The notes: a model not told the origin generated them from the sequence alone. Shown: positions 7,747 through 19,775, numbered from the stretch's first letter. The stretch is 64,000 bases of DNA from Demequina silvatica (GCF_000971215.1 NZ_BBMA01000005.1:124001-188000), one strand, 5' to 3'. Program-made: numbers and translations.

Positions 7747-9132
7747 TCAGGCGCCGATCAGGCGCTGCGCGAGGTAGCCCGACACCTGCGAGAGCGACAC
7801 GCGCTCCTGCTGCATGGTGTCGCGGTCACGGATGGTGACGGCCTGGTCGTCGAGCGTGTCGAAGTCGATGGTGATGCAGTAGGGCGTGCCCACCTCGTCC
7901 TGGCGGCGGTAGCGCTTGCCGATCGACTGCGTGACGTCGACGTCGATGTTCCACGCGCCGCGCAGCTCCTTGGCGAGGGCCTCGGCGGTGGGGACCAGGT
8001 CCGCGGACTTCGACAGCGGCAGCACCGCGGCCTTGATGGGCGCGAGGCGGTGATCGAGGCGCAGGACCGTGCGGGTCTCGGTGCCGCCCTTCGCGGTCGC
8101 GACCTCCTCCTCCTGGTACGCCTCGACGAGGAACGCCATGAGGCTGCGCGAGAGGCCCGCGGCGGGCTCGATGACGTACGGCACGAAGCGCTCGTTGGTG
8201 GCCGGGTCGAGGTAGGACAGGTCCTTGCCGGAGTGCTTCGCGTGGGTGCTCAGGTCGAAGTCGGTGCGGTTCGCGATGCCCTCGAGCTCGCCCCACTCGG
8301 AGCCCTGGAACCCGAAGCGGTACTCGATGTCCGTGGTGCCCTTGGAGTAGTGCGACAGCTTCTCCTGCGGGTGCGCGTAGAGGCGCAGGTTGTCGTCGGA
8401 GATGCCGAGGTCCGTGTACCAGGCCTTACGGGTGTCGATCCAGTGCTGGTGCCACTCCTCGTCCGTGCCGGGCACCACGAAGAACTCCATCTCCATCTGC
8501 TCGAACTCGCGGGTGCGGAAGATGAAGTTGCCGGGCGTGATCTCGTTGCGGAACGACTTGCCGACCTGCGCGATGCCGAACGGCGGCTTCTGGCGCGCGG
8601 TGCGCATGACGTTCTCGAAGTTGACGAAGATGCCCTGCGCGGTCTCGGGGCGCAGGTAGTGCAGGCCGGACTCGTCCGACGCGGCGCCCAGGTAGGTGCG
8701 CAGCAGTCCGTTGAACATCTTGGGCTCGGTCCACTGGCCGCGGGTGCCGCAGGCGGCGCAGGCGATGTCGGCGAGACCGTTCTCCGCGGGGCGGCCCTTC
8801 TTCTCCTCGAACTCCTCGAGCAGGTGGTCCTCGCGGTAGCGCTTGTGGCAGCTGAGGCACTCGATCAGCGGGTCGACGAACGCGGCGATGTGACCCGAGG
8901 CCTCCCACACCTGCGGGGGCAGGATCACGGACGAGTCGAGGCCCACGATGTCGTCACGCGAGGTGACCATCGCGCGCCACCACTGGCGCTTGATGTTCTC
9001 CTTGAGCTCGACGCCCAGCGGCCCGTAGTCCCACGCGGAGCGCGTGCCTCCGTAGATCTCGCCGCAGGGGAACACGAAGCCGCGGCGCTTCGCGAGCGAG
9101 ATGACGTTGTCGAGACGGCTGGGTGCGGCCAC
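7747..9132 (-). CDS. glyS: Glycyl-tRNA synthetase, single-chain dimeric type
   Basis: Charges tRNA-Gly. This is the alpha2 class II enzyme rather than the alpha2beta2 GlyQ/GlyS pair. Class II signatures are visible: [12 protein letters not shown], the motif-2 strand with [10 protein letters not shown], and motif-3 [14 protein letters not shown]. Two CxxC pairs (ECLSCHKR and ACAACGTRG) form a zinc-ribbon insertion. The start is GTG 9132 ([19 protein letters not shown]), because AAGGAG lies six bases upstream; the longer open frame to 9171 would include that binding site. 461 residues is the usual length. It is divergent from the zinc operon. Confidence 0.97.
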   Translation of the reverse strand: MAAPSRLDNVISLAKRRGFVFPCGEIYGGTRSAWDYGPLGVELKENIKRQWWRAMVTSRDDIVGLDSSVILPPQVWEASGHIAAFVDPLIECLSCHKRYREDHLLEEFEEKKGRPAENGLADIACAACGTRGQWTEPKMFNGLLRTYLGAASDESGLHYLRPETAQGIFVNFENVMRTARQKPPFGIAQVGKSFRNEITPGNFIFRTREFEQMEMEFFVVPGTDEEWHQHWIDTRKAWYTDLGISDDNLRLYAHPQEKLSHYSKGTTDIEYRFGFQGSEWGELEGIANRTDFDLSTHAKHSGKDLSYLDPATNERFVPYVIEPAAGLSRSLMAFLVEAYQEEEVATAKGGTETRTVLRLDHRLAPIKAAVLPLSKSADLVPTAEALAKELRGAWNIDVDVTQSIGKRYRRQDEVGTPYCITIDFDTLDDQAVTIRDRDTMQQERVSLSQVSGYLAQRLIGA

Positions 9133-9192
9133 GTGATGCTCCTTGGGAGGGGGTCGGAATCGCTCGCGCAAGTCTAGCGGCGAACCTTCCGG

Positions 9193-9226
9193 GGACGATG
9201 CGCCGGCCGGGTGGGGGGACGATGCG
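9193..9226 (+). repeat. Tandem pair of the dispersed 10-bp word
   Basis: Two copies of GGACGATGCG start at 9193 and 9217, 24 bases apart and in the same orientation. Each is followed by a GC-rich flank (CCGGCCGGGT after the first, CGGGCGGGCT after the second). They lie in the 166-bp divergent spacer between glyS and znuA, upstream of the presumed Zur site, so they may be read as a partial duplication of a unit of about 24 bases. Confidence 0.8.
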
Positions 9227-9267
9227 CGGGCGGGCTCGCCTCACCCCGGGACCTTCGCCTTATCGAC

Positions 9268-9280
9268 AATGATTATCAAT
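9268..9280 (+). promoter_or_regulatory. Probable Zur operator in front of znuA
   Basis: An A/T-rich island in otherwise GC-rich DNA contains the odd palindrome TGATTATCA (9270-9278) within AATGATTATCAAT, close to the Fur/Zur family consensus AATGATTATCA. It lies about 20 bases upstream of the znuA start codon, and a Fur-family regulator gene ends the same operon. Binding by that regulator under zinc-replete conditions is inferred. Confidence 0.72.
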
Positions 9281-9298
9281 TGCAGTACAGTGGCGGCC

Positions 9299-10229
9299 AT
9301 GCCACTGATCTCCCGTCGCACCGGCACGCTCGTCGCGGCCGCCACCGTGTCCACCCTCGCGCTCGCCGGCTGCTCGGCCGAGCCGCTGATCGGCGGCGAG
9401 TCCGCGAACCCGGACGCCGCGCTCACCGTCGCGGCGGCGTTCTACCCTCTCGAGTACGTCGCGCAGCACGTGGGTGGCGACCTGGTGTCGATCGTGTCGA
9501 TGACCCCCAAGGGCGTCGAGGCGCACGACGTCGAGCTCTCCCCCAACACGGTGCGGCAGCTCGACGCCGCGGACCTCGCGCTCTACCTGTCCGACTTCCA
9601 GCCGGCGGTCGACGACGCGATCGCGAGCACCGGCGTCGAGGCGCTCGACGCCTCCGCCACCGTCGAGCTGCATGCGGCCGGCGAGCACGCGGAGGAGGAG
9701 GGCGAGGAGGACCACGACCACGGCGCCACGGACCCGCACTTCTGGCTCGACCCCCACCTGCTCGCCGAGTACGGCGACGCCGTGGGCGCCGCCTTCGCCG
9801 CGGCGGACCCCGCGAACGCGGACACGTACACCGCCAACGCCGAGGCGCTGCACGCCGAGCTCGAGGGCCTCGAGGAGGACTTCTCCACGGGCCTCGCGCA
9901 GTGCGAGCGCGACACCATCATCGTGAGCCACGAGGCCTTCGGATACCTCACCGAGGCGTTCGGACTCCACCAGGAGGGCATCGCGGGCCTCGACCCCGAC
10001 ACCGAGCCCTCCCCCGCTCGCATCCTCGAGATCAAGGACGTCATCGACCAGACCGGCGCGACCACCGTGTTCACCGAGAGCCTGGTGAGCGCCTCCGTCG
10101 CCGAGTCGCTCGCCGCGGACGTGGGCGTCGAGACCGCGGTGCTCGACCCGGTGGAGAACGTCGCGGACGGCGACGACTACATTGCTGTCATGACCAGGAA
10201 CCTCGCAGCGCTGGAGGCTGCGCTCGGCT

Positions 10230-10237
<8 letters not shown>
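9299..10237 (+). CDS. znuA: Zinc ABC transporter substrate-binding lipoprotein
   Basis: Captures zinc outside the membrane and delivers it to the ZnuB permease. The signal peptide ends in the lipobox LAGC with Cys25. The cluster A-I metal-binding fold is recognisable (AAFYPLEYVAQHVGGD, VSHEAFGYLTEAFGL), and a His/acidic loop, AEEEGEEDHDHG, lies near residues 128-140, a hallmark of zinc-specific members. The ATG start at 9299 matches the signal peptide; the longer open frame upstream covers the operator. It overlaps znuC by eight bases. Length is 312 residues. Manganese specificity is less likely given the His-rich loop and the linked Zur-type regulator. Confidence 0.94.
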
Positions 10238-11050
<813 letters not shown>

Positions 11051-11054
<4 letters not shown>

Positions 11055-11884
11055 ACCTCCTCGCGGAACCGCTCATCCAGCGCATGCTGCTGGTGGGCCT
11101 CCTGGTGGGCCTCGCCGCGCCCGTGATGGGCACGTACCTGGTGCAGCGCAAGATGGCGCTGCTCGGCGACGGGATCGGCCACGTCGCGCTCGCCGGCGTC
11201 GCCGCCGGCTGGCTCGCCGGCAGCCTGTTCGACCTCGCGCAGCAGGACGCCCTGGCCATCCCCGGCGCGGTGCTGTTCGCGATCATCGGCGCGGTGCTCA
11301 TCGAGCGCATGCGCTCGCGCGGCGCCGCCGCGGACGTGGTGATGGCGATCCTGTTCTACGGCGGCATCGCCGGCGGCGTGCTGCTCATCGGGCTGGCCGG
11401 CGGCTCGAACGCCAACCTGCTGGGCTACCTGTTCGGCTCCATCTCGACCGTGACGTGGGGCGACGTGTGGATGAGCGTCGCGCTCGCCGCCGTGATCCTG
11501 CTGGTCGGGATCGGGCTGCGCACCGCGCTGTTCGCCGTCACCCACGACCAGGAGTTCGCCCGGTCCACGGGCCTGCCCGTCGAGGCGCTCAACATGGTGG
11601 TCGCGGTGCTCGCCGCCGTCACCATCACCGTCGCGATGCGCGTGGTGGGCGTGCTGCTGGTGAGCGCGCTCATGATCGTGCCCGTCGCGATCGCGCAGCT
11701 CATCACCCGCTCCTTCGCCCGCACCATGCACCTCGCCATGGGGATCGGCGCGGCGCTCACGCTCACCGGCATCTGGATCACCGTGTTCTACGACGTCCAG
11801 CCGGGCGCGCTCATCGTCACGCTCGGCGTGCTGGTCTACGGGGCGGTCGCCTCGATCACCACCCTCGCGAGGAGGGGCACGTGA
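11051..11884 (+). CDS. znuB: Zinc ABC transporter permease
   Basis: An integral membrane subunit of 277 residues with about eight to nine hydrophobic helices, of the ABC-3 (ZnuB/MntB/TroC) family. Typical features are the N-terminal FMQR-like segment (LIQRMLLVGLLVG), GDGIGHVALAG in the second helix region, GYLFGSI, and the central MVVAVLAAVTITVAMRVVGV. It channels zinc imported by ZnuA and powered by ZnuC. Start GTG 11051 overlaps the znuC stop, and the stop overlaps the GTG of the regulator gene. Confidence 0.94.
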
Positions 11885-12297
11885 ACGCCGCCGACGCGCC
11901 GCGCCCCCGGATGACGCGCCAGCGGCGCGAGATCCTCGACGCGCTCGACCTGAGCGAGTTCCGCTCCGCGCAGGCCTGGCATGAGCGCCTCCGCTCCGAG
12001 GGCTCCACCATCGGCCTCGCGACCGTCTACCGCGCGCTCCAGTCGCTCGCGGAGTCGGGCGAGGTCGACGCCGTGGTCGCCGAGTCGGGAGAGACCCTCT
12101 ACCGCCGCTGCGAGGCCGGCGAGGAGCACCACCACCACCTCCGCTGCCGCGTGTGCGGCAAGGCCGTCGAGATCGACGTGCCCGACTTCGAGGCGTTCGC
12201 CGCCGCGATCGGCCGCGAGCACGGCTACGGCGACATCCTCCACACGATCGAGCTCACCGGGGTGTGCCCCGAGTGCGCCGCGCGGGCCGGGGCCTGA
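11881..12297 (+). CDS. zur: Fur-family transcriptional regulator, probably Zur
   Basis: 138 residues with a winged-helix DNA-binding half (MTRQRREILDAL ... GLATVYRALQSLAESGEVD) and a metal-binding half containing a His tract and two CxxC pairs (HHHHLRCRVCGK and TGVCPECAA), which form the structural zinc site. Its position as last gene of the znuACB operon, with a Fur/Zur-like palindrome before znuA, argues for the zinc-responsive member Zur rather than Fur, and for feedback control of its own operon. Start GTG 11881 follows GAGGAGGG at normal spacing. Confidence 0.92.
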   Translation: MNAADAPRPRMTRQRREILDALDLSEFRSAQAWHERLRSEGSTIGLATVYRALQSLAESGEVDAVVAESGETLYRRCEAGEEHHHHLRCRVCGKAVEIDVPDFEAFAAAIGREHGYGDILHTIELTGVCPECAARAGA

Positions 12298-12833
12298 TGC
12301 CCGGCGTGCCGTCGTTCATCTCGGACGGCCCGTGGTGGTGGCTGTACCTGTTCCTGTGCGGCGTGGTGTTCCTCCGCACGCAGGCCACGTACTGGATCGC
12401 GCGCTGGGCGCGCACCGGCGCCGACGCGGTGGCCGACCGCGCCGAGGAGCACCACAGCCCCCGCGCCCGCCTCGCGCGCCGCTTCTCCGGCCCCGGCATG
12501 GAGAAGGCCCGCGAATTCTCCGAGCGCTGGGGCTGGTTCGCGATCCCGCTGTCCTTCCTCACGTTCGGCATCCAGACGCTCGTCAACGGCGCGGCCGGCT
12601 ACTCGCGCATGCGCTGGGACCTCTACACGCTGGCGATGATCCCCGGCTGCCTCCTGTGGGCGACCGTGTACACGCTGGTGGGGCTGTCGCTGTGGAGCGC
12701 GTGGACGCAGTCGCCGTGGCTGCTCGCGGGCGGCGCGCTCGGGATCGTCGCGCTCGCGTTCGGTCTCAACTGGTGGCGGAGGCGACGTCGCCCGGCCCAG
12801 CCGGCCGACGCATCGTCCCCCTACGCGTCCTGA
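12297..12833 (+). CDS. DedA-like (VTT domain) small membrane protein
   Basis: 178 residues with four or five hydrophobic helices. The first helix carries a run of Trp (GPWWWLYLFLCGVVFL). The centre contains ERWGWFAIPLSFLTFGIQTLVNGAAG, which resembles the conserved re-entrant region of the DedA/VTT membrane fold, although the protein is shorter than standard DedA proteins and the resemblance is by eye. The ATG start overlaps the TGA of zur, so it is probably the last gene of the zinc operon. It ends with an Arg-rich tail and a Ser/Ala-rich segment encoded partly by a dispersed word. The function is unknown; lipid-carrier transport is possible. Confidence 0.75.
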   Translation: MPGVPSFISDGPWWWLYLFLCGVVFLRTQATYWIARWARTGADAVADRAEEHHSPRARLARRFSGPGMEKAREFSERWGWFAIPLSFLTFGIQTLVNGAAGYSRMRWDLYTLAMIPGCLLWATVYTLVGLSLWSAWTQSPWLLAGGALGIVALAFGLNWWRRRRRPAQPADASSPYAS

Positions 12834-12839
12834 CCGCCG

Positions 12840-13598
12840 CTACGCCGCCCCGAAGCGGCGGTTGCGGCGCGCGTACTCCTCGATCGCGGCCCACAGGTGC
12901 GTGCGGTCGACGTCCGGCCACAGCGTGTCGCTGAACACGTACTCCGCGTAGGCCGCCTGCCACGGCAGGAAGTTGCTCGACCGCTGCTCGCCGCTGGAGC
13001 GCCAGAACAGGTCGACATCCGGCATGTCGGGCTCGTCGAGATGCGCCGCGAGGGTCTTCTCGGTGACCTTCGCCGGGTCGAGCTCCCCCGCCGCGACCTT
13101 CATCGCGATCGCCTTGGCCGCGTCGGCGATCTCCGCGCGGCCGCCGTAGTTGACGCACATCGTCAGCGTCAGCGTGGAGTTGTCGCGCGTGAGCTCCTCG
13201 GCCTTCTCGAGCTCCGTGATGACCGAGCGCCACAGCTTCGGGCGGCGGCCGGCCCAGCGGACGCGGACGCCCCAGCTGTGCATCTCGTCGCGGCGGCGGC
13301 GGATGACGTCGCGGTTGAATCCCATGAGGAAGCGGACCTCGTCGGGGCTGCGCTTCCAGTTCTCCGTGCTGAACGCGTACGCGGAGATGTGCGTGACGCC
13401 GATCTCGATCGCGCCCGCGACCACGTCCAGCAGGGACGCCTCGCCGCGCTCGTGCCCGGCGGTGCGCGGCAGCCCGCGCTCCTTGGCCCAGCGCCCGTTG
13501 CCGTCCATCACCACGGCCACGTGCTTGGGGACCGCGGCCTGGGGCAGGGCGGGCGGGGTCGCGCCCGAGGCGTGCTTGAAGGGAGGCTGCACTGTCAC
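12840..13598 (-). CDS. uppS: Isoprenyl (polyprenyl diphosphate) synthase, cis type
   Basis: Condenses isopentenyl diphosphate onto an allylic primer to give the long-chain polyprenyl diphosphate (undecaprenyl or decaprenyl) used as cell-wall carrier. The signature [10 protein letters not shown] includes the catalytic Asp, and [12 protein letters not shown] and [15 protein letters not shown] are the other conserved blocks. 252 residues from GTG 13598; GTG 13592 is an alternative. The N-terminal extension is Pro-rich. Together with popT at 1.9 kb this window holds both a synthesis and a recycling step of the lipid carrier. recO lies upstream on the same strand, with 46 bases and one dispersed word between them. 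Confidence 0.95.
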   Translation of the reverse strand: MTVQPPFKHASGATPPALPQAAVPKHVAVVMDGNGRWAKERGLPRTAGHERGEASLLDVVAGAIEIGVTHISAYAFSTENWKRSPDEVRFLMGFNRDVIRRRRDEMHSWGVRVRWAGRRPKLWRSVITELEKAEELTRDNSTLTLTMCVNYGGRAEIADAAKAIAMKVAAGELDPAKVTEKTLAAHLDEPDMPDVDLFWRSSGEQRSSNFLPWQAAYAEYVFSDTLWPDVDRTHLWAAIEEYARRNRRFGAA

Positions 13599-13644
13599 GG
13601 TCGCCAGCCTATCGGCGGACGATGCGCGGGCCGGGCGGGCGCGG

Positions 13645-14376
13645 TCAGGTCCGGTCCACGTGGCCCAGGCTGCGCACCTTCCGCTCGAGGTGGAACTGCG
13701 TGTACGCGGCGATGAGGCCGGCGGCGTCGCGGCGGTTGCGGGTCTCGGAGGCGTCCGCGGTGGGCCAGTCGCCCGAGAGCAGGGCCTCGAGCAGGGAGAA
13801 CGTCTCGGGCGCGGGGGCGGCGGCGCCGGGCGGGCGGCAGCTCTCGCACACGGCCCCTCCCCCGCCCACCACGAACGCGCGGTGCGGCCCGGGCCTGCCG
13901 CAGCTCGCGCAGTCGGAGAAGCTGGGCTCGTACCCCGCGAGGGACAGCGAGCGCAGCAGGAAGCTGTCGAGCACCAGGCCAGGCTCATGCTCGCGGCGGC
14001 TGAGCGCGCCCAGCGCGCCGTGCAGCAGGCGGTACTGCTCCCACGCGGGCTCGCGCTCGTGGTCGACCAGCTTGTCCGCGGTCTCCACCATCGCGGTCGC
14101 GGCGGTGAACATCGCGTAGTCCTCCGCGATGCGCCGCGCGTAGGGCTCCTTGGTCTCCACCTGGCTCACGATGTCGAGGTTGCGGCCCTCGTACAGCTGG
14201 ACGTCGACCAGCATGAACGGCTCCATGCGTGAGCCGATGCGGCTCGAGGTGCGGCGCACGCCCTTCGCGACGGCGCGCACCTTGCCGTGCCGACGCGTGA
14301 GCATGGTGACGATCCGGTCGGCCTCACCCAGCTTGTGGGTGCGGAGGACGATCGCGTCGTCACGGTAGAGGGGCAC
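13645..14376 (-). CDS. recO: DNA repair protein RecO
   Basis: A recombination mediator that helps RecR load RecA on single-stranded DNA. The N-terminal OB-fold domain starts [41 protein letters not shown] (opening [11 protein letters not shown] is typical), followed by the helical domain and a zinc ribbon with two CxxC pairs (DCASCGRPG and AVCESCRPP). 243 residues, standard length. It sits in the usual actinobacterial place between leuA and uppS. Confidence 0.95.
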   Translation of the reverse strand: MPLYRDDAIVLRTHKLGEADRIVTMLTRRHGKVRAVAKGVRRTSSRIGSRMEPFMLVDVQLYEGRNLDIVSQVETKEPYARRIAEDYAMFTAATAMVETADKLVDHEREPAWEQYRLLHGALGALSRREHEPGLVLDSFLLRSLSLAGYEPSFSDCASCGRPGPHRAFVVGGGGAVCESCRPPGAAAPAPETFSLLEALLSGDWPTADASETRNRRDAAGLIAAYTQFHLERKVRSLGHVDRT

Positions 14377-14394
14377 GGTCCATTGTCGCCCGCG

Positions 14395-15087
14395 TCAGGC
14401 GCGCTCCTCGCGCGCGGCACGCTCGAGCCCGTCGAGGATGAGGTCGAGGCCGTAGTCGAACGAGGCGCCGAACGAGTAGTCCGGACGCATCGCGTGCTCG
14501 ACCGTGAAGCGCACGAGCGTCGGGTAGAGCTCCGGGTCGAACGCGGCGGAGACCTTCGCGGCGACCTCCGCCGACTCCTCGCCGCCCTGGACCGGCAGGT
14601 TCGCCTCCTGGATCGCGAAGCCGTAGATGAAGCTGTCGAGCACCGCGTAGGCGTGGGCCATCAGGGGGATCGAGAGGCCGCCGCGTGCGAGGGTCGCGAG
14701 CACGGCCTCGTGGTGCGCGAGGAGCGAGGGCCCGGGGTGGCGGCGGGACTCGAGCAGCGGCACGGACCAGGGACGCCGCGCGAGCACCTCGCGTGCGGAG
14801 CGGCAGCGGACGCGGATCGCGTCGCGCCACTCCAGGTCCTCGGGCGGCAGCTCCATCTCCGCGAACACCTGGTCCGCGATCCCGTCGAGCAGCGCCTCCT
14901 TGCCTGCGACGTGGTGGTACAGCGTCATCGGCTTGGTGCCCAGATCCTCCGCGAGCGCGCGGATGGTCAGCGCCTCGAGGCCGTCGCGGTCGGCGAGCGC
15001 CATCGCGGCAGCGAGCACCCGCTCGCGTGACAGCCGAGGCCTGCGGGCCGCAGCATCGTCCCTGGTCACCAAGTCTTCCGTCGCCAT
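14395..15087 (-). CDS. TetR/AcrR family transcriptional regulator
   Basis: 230 residues. The N-terminal helix-turn-helix is clear: RLSRERVLAAAMALADRDG ... LTIRALAEDLGTKPMTLYHHVAGKEALL, at about residues 18-64, and the remainder is a TetR_C_1-type ligand domain. It is divergent from an MDR oxidoreductase, and the 100-bp spacer contains two identical palindromes that fit a TetR operator. It very likely represses itself and the divergent oxidoreductase-DUF4386 pair until a small hydrophobic molecule binds. The inducer cannot be read from sequence. A one-mismatch dispersed word lies in its N-terminal codons. Confidence 0.9.
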   Translation of the reverse strand: MATEDLVTRDDAAARRPRLSRERVLAAAMALADRDGLEALTIRALAEDLGTKPMTLYHHVAGKEALLDGIADQVFAEMELPPEDLEWRDAIRVRCRSAREVLARRPWSVPLLESRRHPGPSLLAHHEAVLATLARGGLSIPLMAHAYAVLDSFIYGFAIQEANLPVQGGEESAEVAAKVSAAFDPELYPTLVRFTVEHAMRPDYSFGASFDYGLDLILDGLERAAREERA

Positions 15088-15109
15088 CCTCGCTCCAGCC
15101 CTTGCGCTT

Positions 15110-15157
15110 CGTACTAAGTACGCCTACGGTCGAGCATAGCAAGTCGTACTAAGTACG
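15110..15157. promoter_or_regulatory. Tandem palindromic TetR operators
   Basis: CGTACTAAGTACG occurs at 15110-15122 and again at 15145-15157, a perfect 6-1-6 palindrome repeated exactly with 35 bases between starts. Both lie in the divergent spacer between the tetR-type gene and the oxidoreductase, one near each gene. A TATGCT hexamer on the minus strand between them could be the regulator's own -10 box. Binding by the adjacent TetR protein is inferred. Confidence 0.88.
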
Positions 15158-15187
15158 AATTGCCACGACACGAGCAGGAGAACCGAC

Positions 15188-16195
15188 ATGACCGCCACCG
15201 TCCCCACCTCCACCGCCACCACGCAGGCCGCAGTCCAGCGCACTTACGCCGGACCCGAGGCCATCCGCGTCGAGACCGTCGAGCGCCCCGCGCCCGGACC
15301 CGGCGAGGTGCTCGTCGAGGTCCACGCCGCCGGGGTCGACCGCGGCGTCTGGCACCTCGCGACCGGCCGCCCGCTGATCATGCGTCTCATGGGCTTCGGG
15401 CTCACGCGCCCGCGCCAGCCGATCGCCGGCTCGGACGTCGCCGGCGTGGTCGTCGAGATCGGCGAGGGCGTCACCCGCTTCGCCGCGGGCGACCAGGTCC
15501 TGGGCACCGCGACCGGGTCCTTCGCCGAGCACACGATCGCCAAGGAGGACCAGCTGGTCCGCAAGCCCGAGGCGATGAGCTTCGCCGCGGCCGCTGTGGT
15601 ACCCGCCTCGGGCGTCACCGCCCTGAAGGCCGTCGAGCGCGCCGGGATCGAGCCCGGAGGCCGGGTCCTGGTGCTCGGCGCCTCCGGCGGCGTAGGGTCG
15701 TACGCGGTCCAGCTCGCGGTCGCGGCGGGCGCCCGGGTCACCGGCGTCGCCAGCGCGACCAAGGCGGACCTGGTCCGCGAGCTCGGCGCCGCCGAGGTGA
15801 TCGACTACCGCGCCACCGACGTCACCGCGCTCGCCACCACCTACGACGCGATCATCGACACCGGCGGCCTCACCCCGCTGCGCCGCCTGCGTCGCATCCT
15901 CGGCACCGAGGGCACGCTCGTGATCGTCGGCGGCGAGGGCGGCGGCTCGCTCACCGGCGGCGCCGGCCGCCAGCTGCGCGCGGCGGTCCTCTCGATGTTC
16001 AGCCGCCAGACGCTCACCGGCATCCTCGCGGCCACCGCGGCGGAGCCGCTCGATGCCCTGACCGCCCGCATCGTCGCCGGATCCCTCTCCCCCGCGCTCA
16101 CCCGCACCTACCCGCTCGCGCAGGCGGGCGCCGCCGTCGCGGACCTCGCCGCCGGCCGCATCGCCGGCAAGGCCGCCGTGCTCGTCCAGGGCTGA
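15188..16195 (+). CDS. NAD(P)-dependent zinc-less MDR oxidoreductase
   Basis: 335 residues of the medium-chain dehydrogenase/reductase superfamily, quinone-oxidoreductase-like. The GroES-like N-domain has GPGEVLVEVHAAGVDRG and IAGSDVAGVVVEIGEGV; the Rossmann domain has GASGGVGSYAVQLAVAAGARVTG. The cysteine and histidine ligands of the catalytic zinc of alcohol dehydrogenases are not evident, so a quinone or enone reductase role is more likely. AGGAGA precedes the ATG at good spacing. It is divergent from, and probably repressed by, the TetR protein. The C-terminal GKAAVLVQG end is typical. The substrate is unknown. Confidence 0.9.
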   Translation: MTATVPTSTATTQAAVQRTYAGPEAIRVETVERPAPGPGEVLVEVHAAGVDRGVWHLATGRPLIMRLMGFGLTRPRQPIAGSDVAGVVVEIGEGVTRFAAGDQVLGTATGSFAEHTIAKEDQLVRKPEAMSFAAAAVVPASGVTALKAVERAGIEPGGRVLVLGASGGVGSYAVQLAVAAGARVTGVASATKADLVRELGAAEVIDYRATDVTALATTYDAIIDTGGLTPLRRLRRILGTEGTLVIVGGEGGGSLTGGAGRQLRAAVLSMFSRQTLTGILAATAAEPLDALTARIVAGSLSPALTRTYPLAQAGAAVADLAAGRIAGKAAVLVQG

Positions 16196-16238
16196 CCGCC
16201 CTTCCCCACCCGACCACAGACCCACCCGAGGAGCCATC

Positions 16239-17003
16239 ATGACCGCCACCGCCGCATCGTCCACCGCCGCCTCCACCCCCCGGCTGGCCGCCGTCGCCCG
16301 CTGGGCCGGCGCCGGCTACGTCGCGATCTTCGTGCTCGCGATCTTCGCGAACTTCGCCGTCCGCACCCGCCTGGTCGTCCCCGACGACCCTGCCGCCACC
16401 ATGGCCGCCATCGCCGACGACGCGGCGCTGTTCCGGCTCGGCATCGCCGCGTTCATCACCATCGCGATCATCGACATCGGCATCGCGTGGGCGCTCCACG
16501 TGCTGCTGCGGCACACCGGCGAGCAGCGCTCGCTCCTCGCGGCGTGGCTGCGCCTGGGCTACAGCGTCGTGTTCGCCGTCACCGTCACCTTCATGGCGGC
16601 CGCGCTCCACCTCGCCACCGGCGGCGCCGCCGTCGCCGGCCTGGGGGACGATGCGCGGGCCGCCTGGGTCGGGACCGCCATGGAGGCCTTCGACGTGGCC
16701 TGGCTGATCGGGCTGGTCGCGTTCGGGCTCCACCTCATGGTGGTGGGGCGGATCCTCGTGACGTCGCGCCTCGCGCCGCGCATCCTCGGCGTGGGCCTCG
16801 CCGTCGCGGGCGGGGCGTACATCGTGGACACGTTCGCCCACGTGCTGGCCGCGGACTACACGGCCATCGCGGACGTCATGCTCGCCGTGGTCGCGGTGCC
16901 CTCGATGCTCGCGGAGATGGGGCTGACCGTGTGGCTGCTCGCCCGCGCGCCGCGCGCCGTGGTCGAGCCGCGTCGGGTGCTGCCGGAGGCGGTCCCGGCC
17001 TGA
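16239..17003 (+). CDS. DUF4386 family membrane protein
   Basis: 254 residues with about six hydrophobic helices. The opening RLAAVARWAGAGYVAIFVLAIFANFAVRTRLV and the later AFDVAWLIGLVAFGLHLMVVGRIL and DTFAHVL segments fit the DUF4386 family, integral proteins of unknown role. It follows the oxidoreductase after 43 bases with a ribosome-binding GAGGAG, so it is likely co-expressed and under the same TetR control. Two dispersed 10-bp words lie in it: one at the N-terminus encoding Ala-Ser-Ser and one in an outside loop encoding Gly-Asp-Asp-Ala. Confidence 0.85.
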   Translation: MTATAASSTAASTPRLAAVARWAGAGYVAIFVLAIFANFAVRTRLVVPDDPAATMAAIADDAALFRLGIAAFITIAIIDIGIAWALHVLLRHTGEQRSLLAAWLRLGYSVVFAVTVTFMAAALHLATGGAAVAGLGDDARAAWVGTAMEAFDVAWLIGLVAFGLHLMVVGRILVTSRLAPRILGVGLAVAGGAYIVDTFAHVLAADYTAIADVMLAVVAVPSMLAEMGLTVWLLARAPRAVVEPRRVLPEAVPA

Positions 17004-17015
17004 CCCGACGCACGC

Positions 17016-17053
17016 GGCGCCCCGGCCCTCCCCGTCAGGAGCGCCGGGGCGCC
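17016..17053. terminator. Bidirectional terminator hairpin
   Basis: GGCGCCCCGGC (17016-17026) and its perfect complement GCCGGGGCGCC (17043-17053) form an 11-bp stem with a 16-base loop between the convergent ends of the DUF4386 gene and the lipoprotein gene. There is no U-tract, as is common in GC-rich actinobacteria. A dispersed 10-bp word lies 23 bases beyond it. Confidence 0.75.
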
Positions 17054-17101
17054 GTCACGTGCGGGACCCGGCCCGCGCATCGTCCCCCTGCGGGACCGTG
17101 C

Positions 17102-19401
<2,300 letters not shown>

Positions 19402-19421
19402 CTAGGCCGGCAGGCGAAAGG

Positions 19422-19460
19422 CCGCGACGAGGGACCGACCTGGGCTAGGCCTCGTCGCGG
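19422..19460 (-). promoter_or_regulatory. leuA attenuator-type hairpin
   Basis: On the minus strand CCGCGACGAGG (19460-19450) pairs perfectly with CCTCGTCGCGG (19432-19422), an 11-bp stem with a 17-base loop, about 50 bases before the leuA start. The first arm overlaps the last codons of the leader peptide, so the position of the ribosome on its Leu codons could decide whether the stem forms. Confidence 0.72.
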
Positions 19461-19486
19461 CACGTAAGCAGCGAGCGTGCACGCAT
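19445..19486 (-). CDS. Putative leuA leader peptide (13 residues)
   Basis: A short open frame beginning ATG at 19486 and ending TAG at 19445 encodes MRARSLLTCRDEA. It has two adjacent Leu codons, CTG and CTT; CTT is rare in such GC-rich DNA, as expected for a regulatory codon. It lies upstream of leuA in the same direction and its end overlaps the first arm of the hairpin. Leader-peptide control of leuA is known from other actinobacteria; that it works here is inferred. No strong ribosome-binding site is evident. Confidence 0.62.
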   Translation of the reverse strand: MRARSLLTCRDEA

Positions 19487-19732
19487 GTAGCCACCATAGC
19501 GGGTCCGCGCGGTGGGGCTGCAAGGAGGTCCAGCGGCGCAGTCCGGCGATTGCCGATGACGAATGGGACCAGTGGGACGCATGGGGACGATGCGCCGGTT
19601 ACATCCTTCACCCGCGAAGACTTTCGTCGCCATCGCCCTTGGCAGTCGACGGGAGCGTGCGGACGAGTCCCTACCCCCGCCGCCCGGCCGGCGGCTCACG
19701 AACGGAAGCCGCCTCTTGTCAGAAATACGTGC

Positions 19733-19775
19733 GATGTAATAGATTGCAACAGTCACCGTCACTACATCAATCTAT
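19733..19775 (+). promoter_or_regulatory. Probable operator/promoter of the hipBA module
   Basis: An A/T-rich segment upstream of the antitoxin gene contains ATAGATTG (19739-19746) and its complement CAATCTAT (19768-19775), and nested GATGTA (19733-19738) and TACATC (19763-19768). TTGCAA at 19744 and TCAATC at 19767 would be -35 and -10 boxes 17 bases apart. Antitoxins of this class bind such repeats to repress their own operon. The remaining DNA from 19490 to 19730 shows one dispersed word at 19585 and nothing else I can name. Confidence 0.6.

Noticed and set aside
4856..7777. A 973-codon plus-strand frame over dusB and the YibE/F gene
   Set aside because: Composition is that of antisense frames (Gly, Arg, Ala, Val runs, no motifs), and the minus strand carries recognisable proteins throughout.
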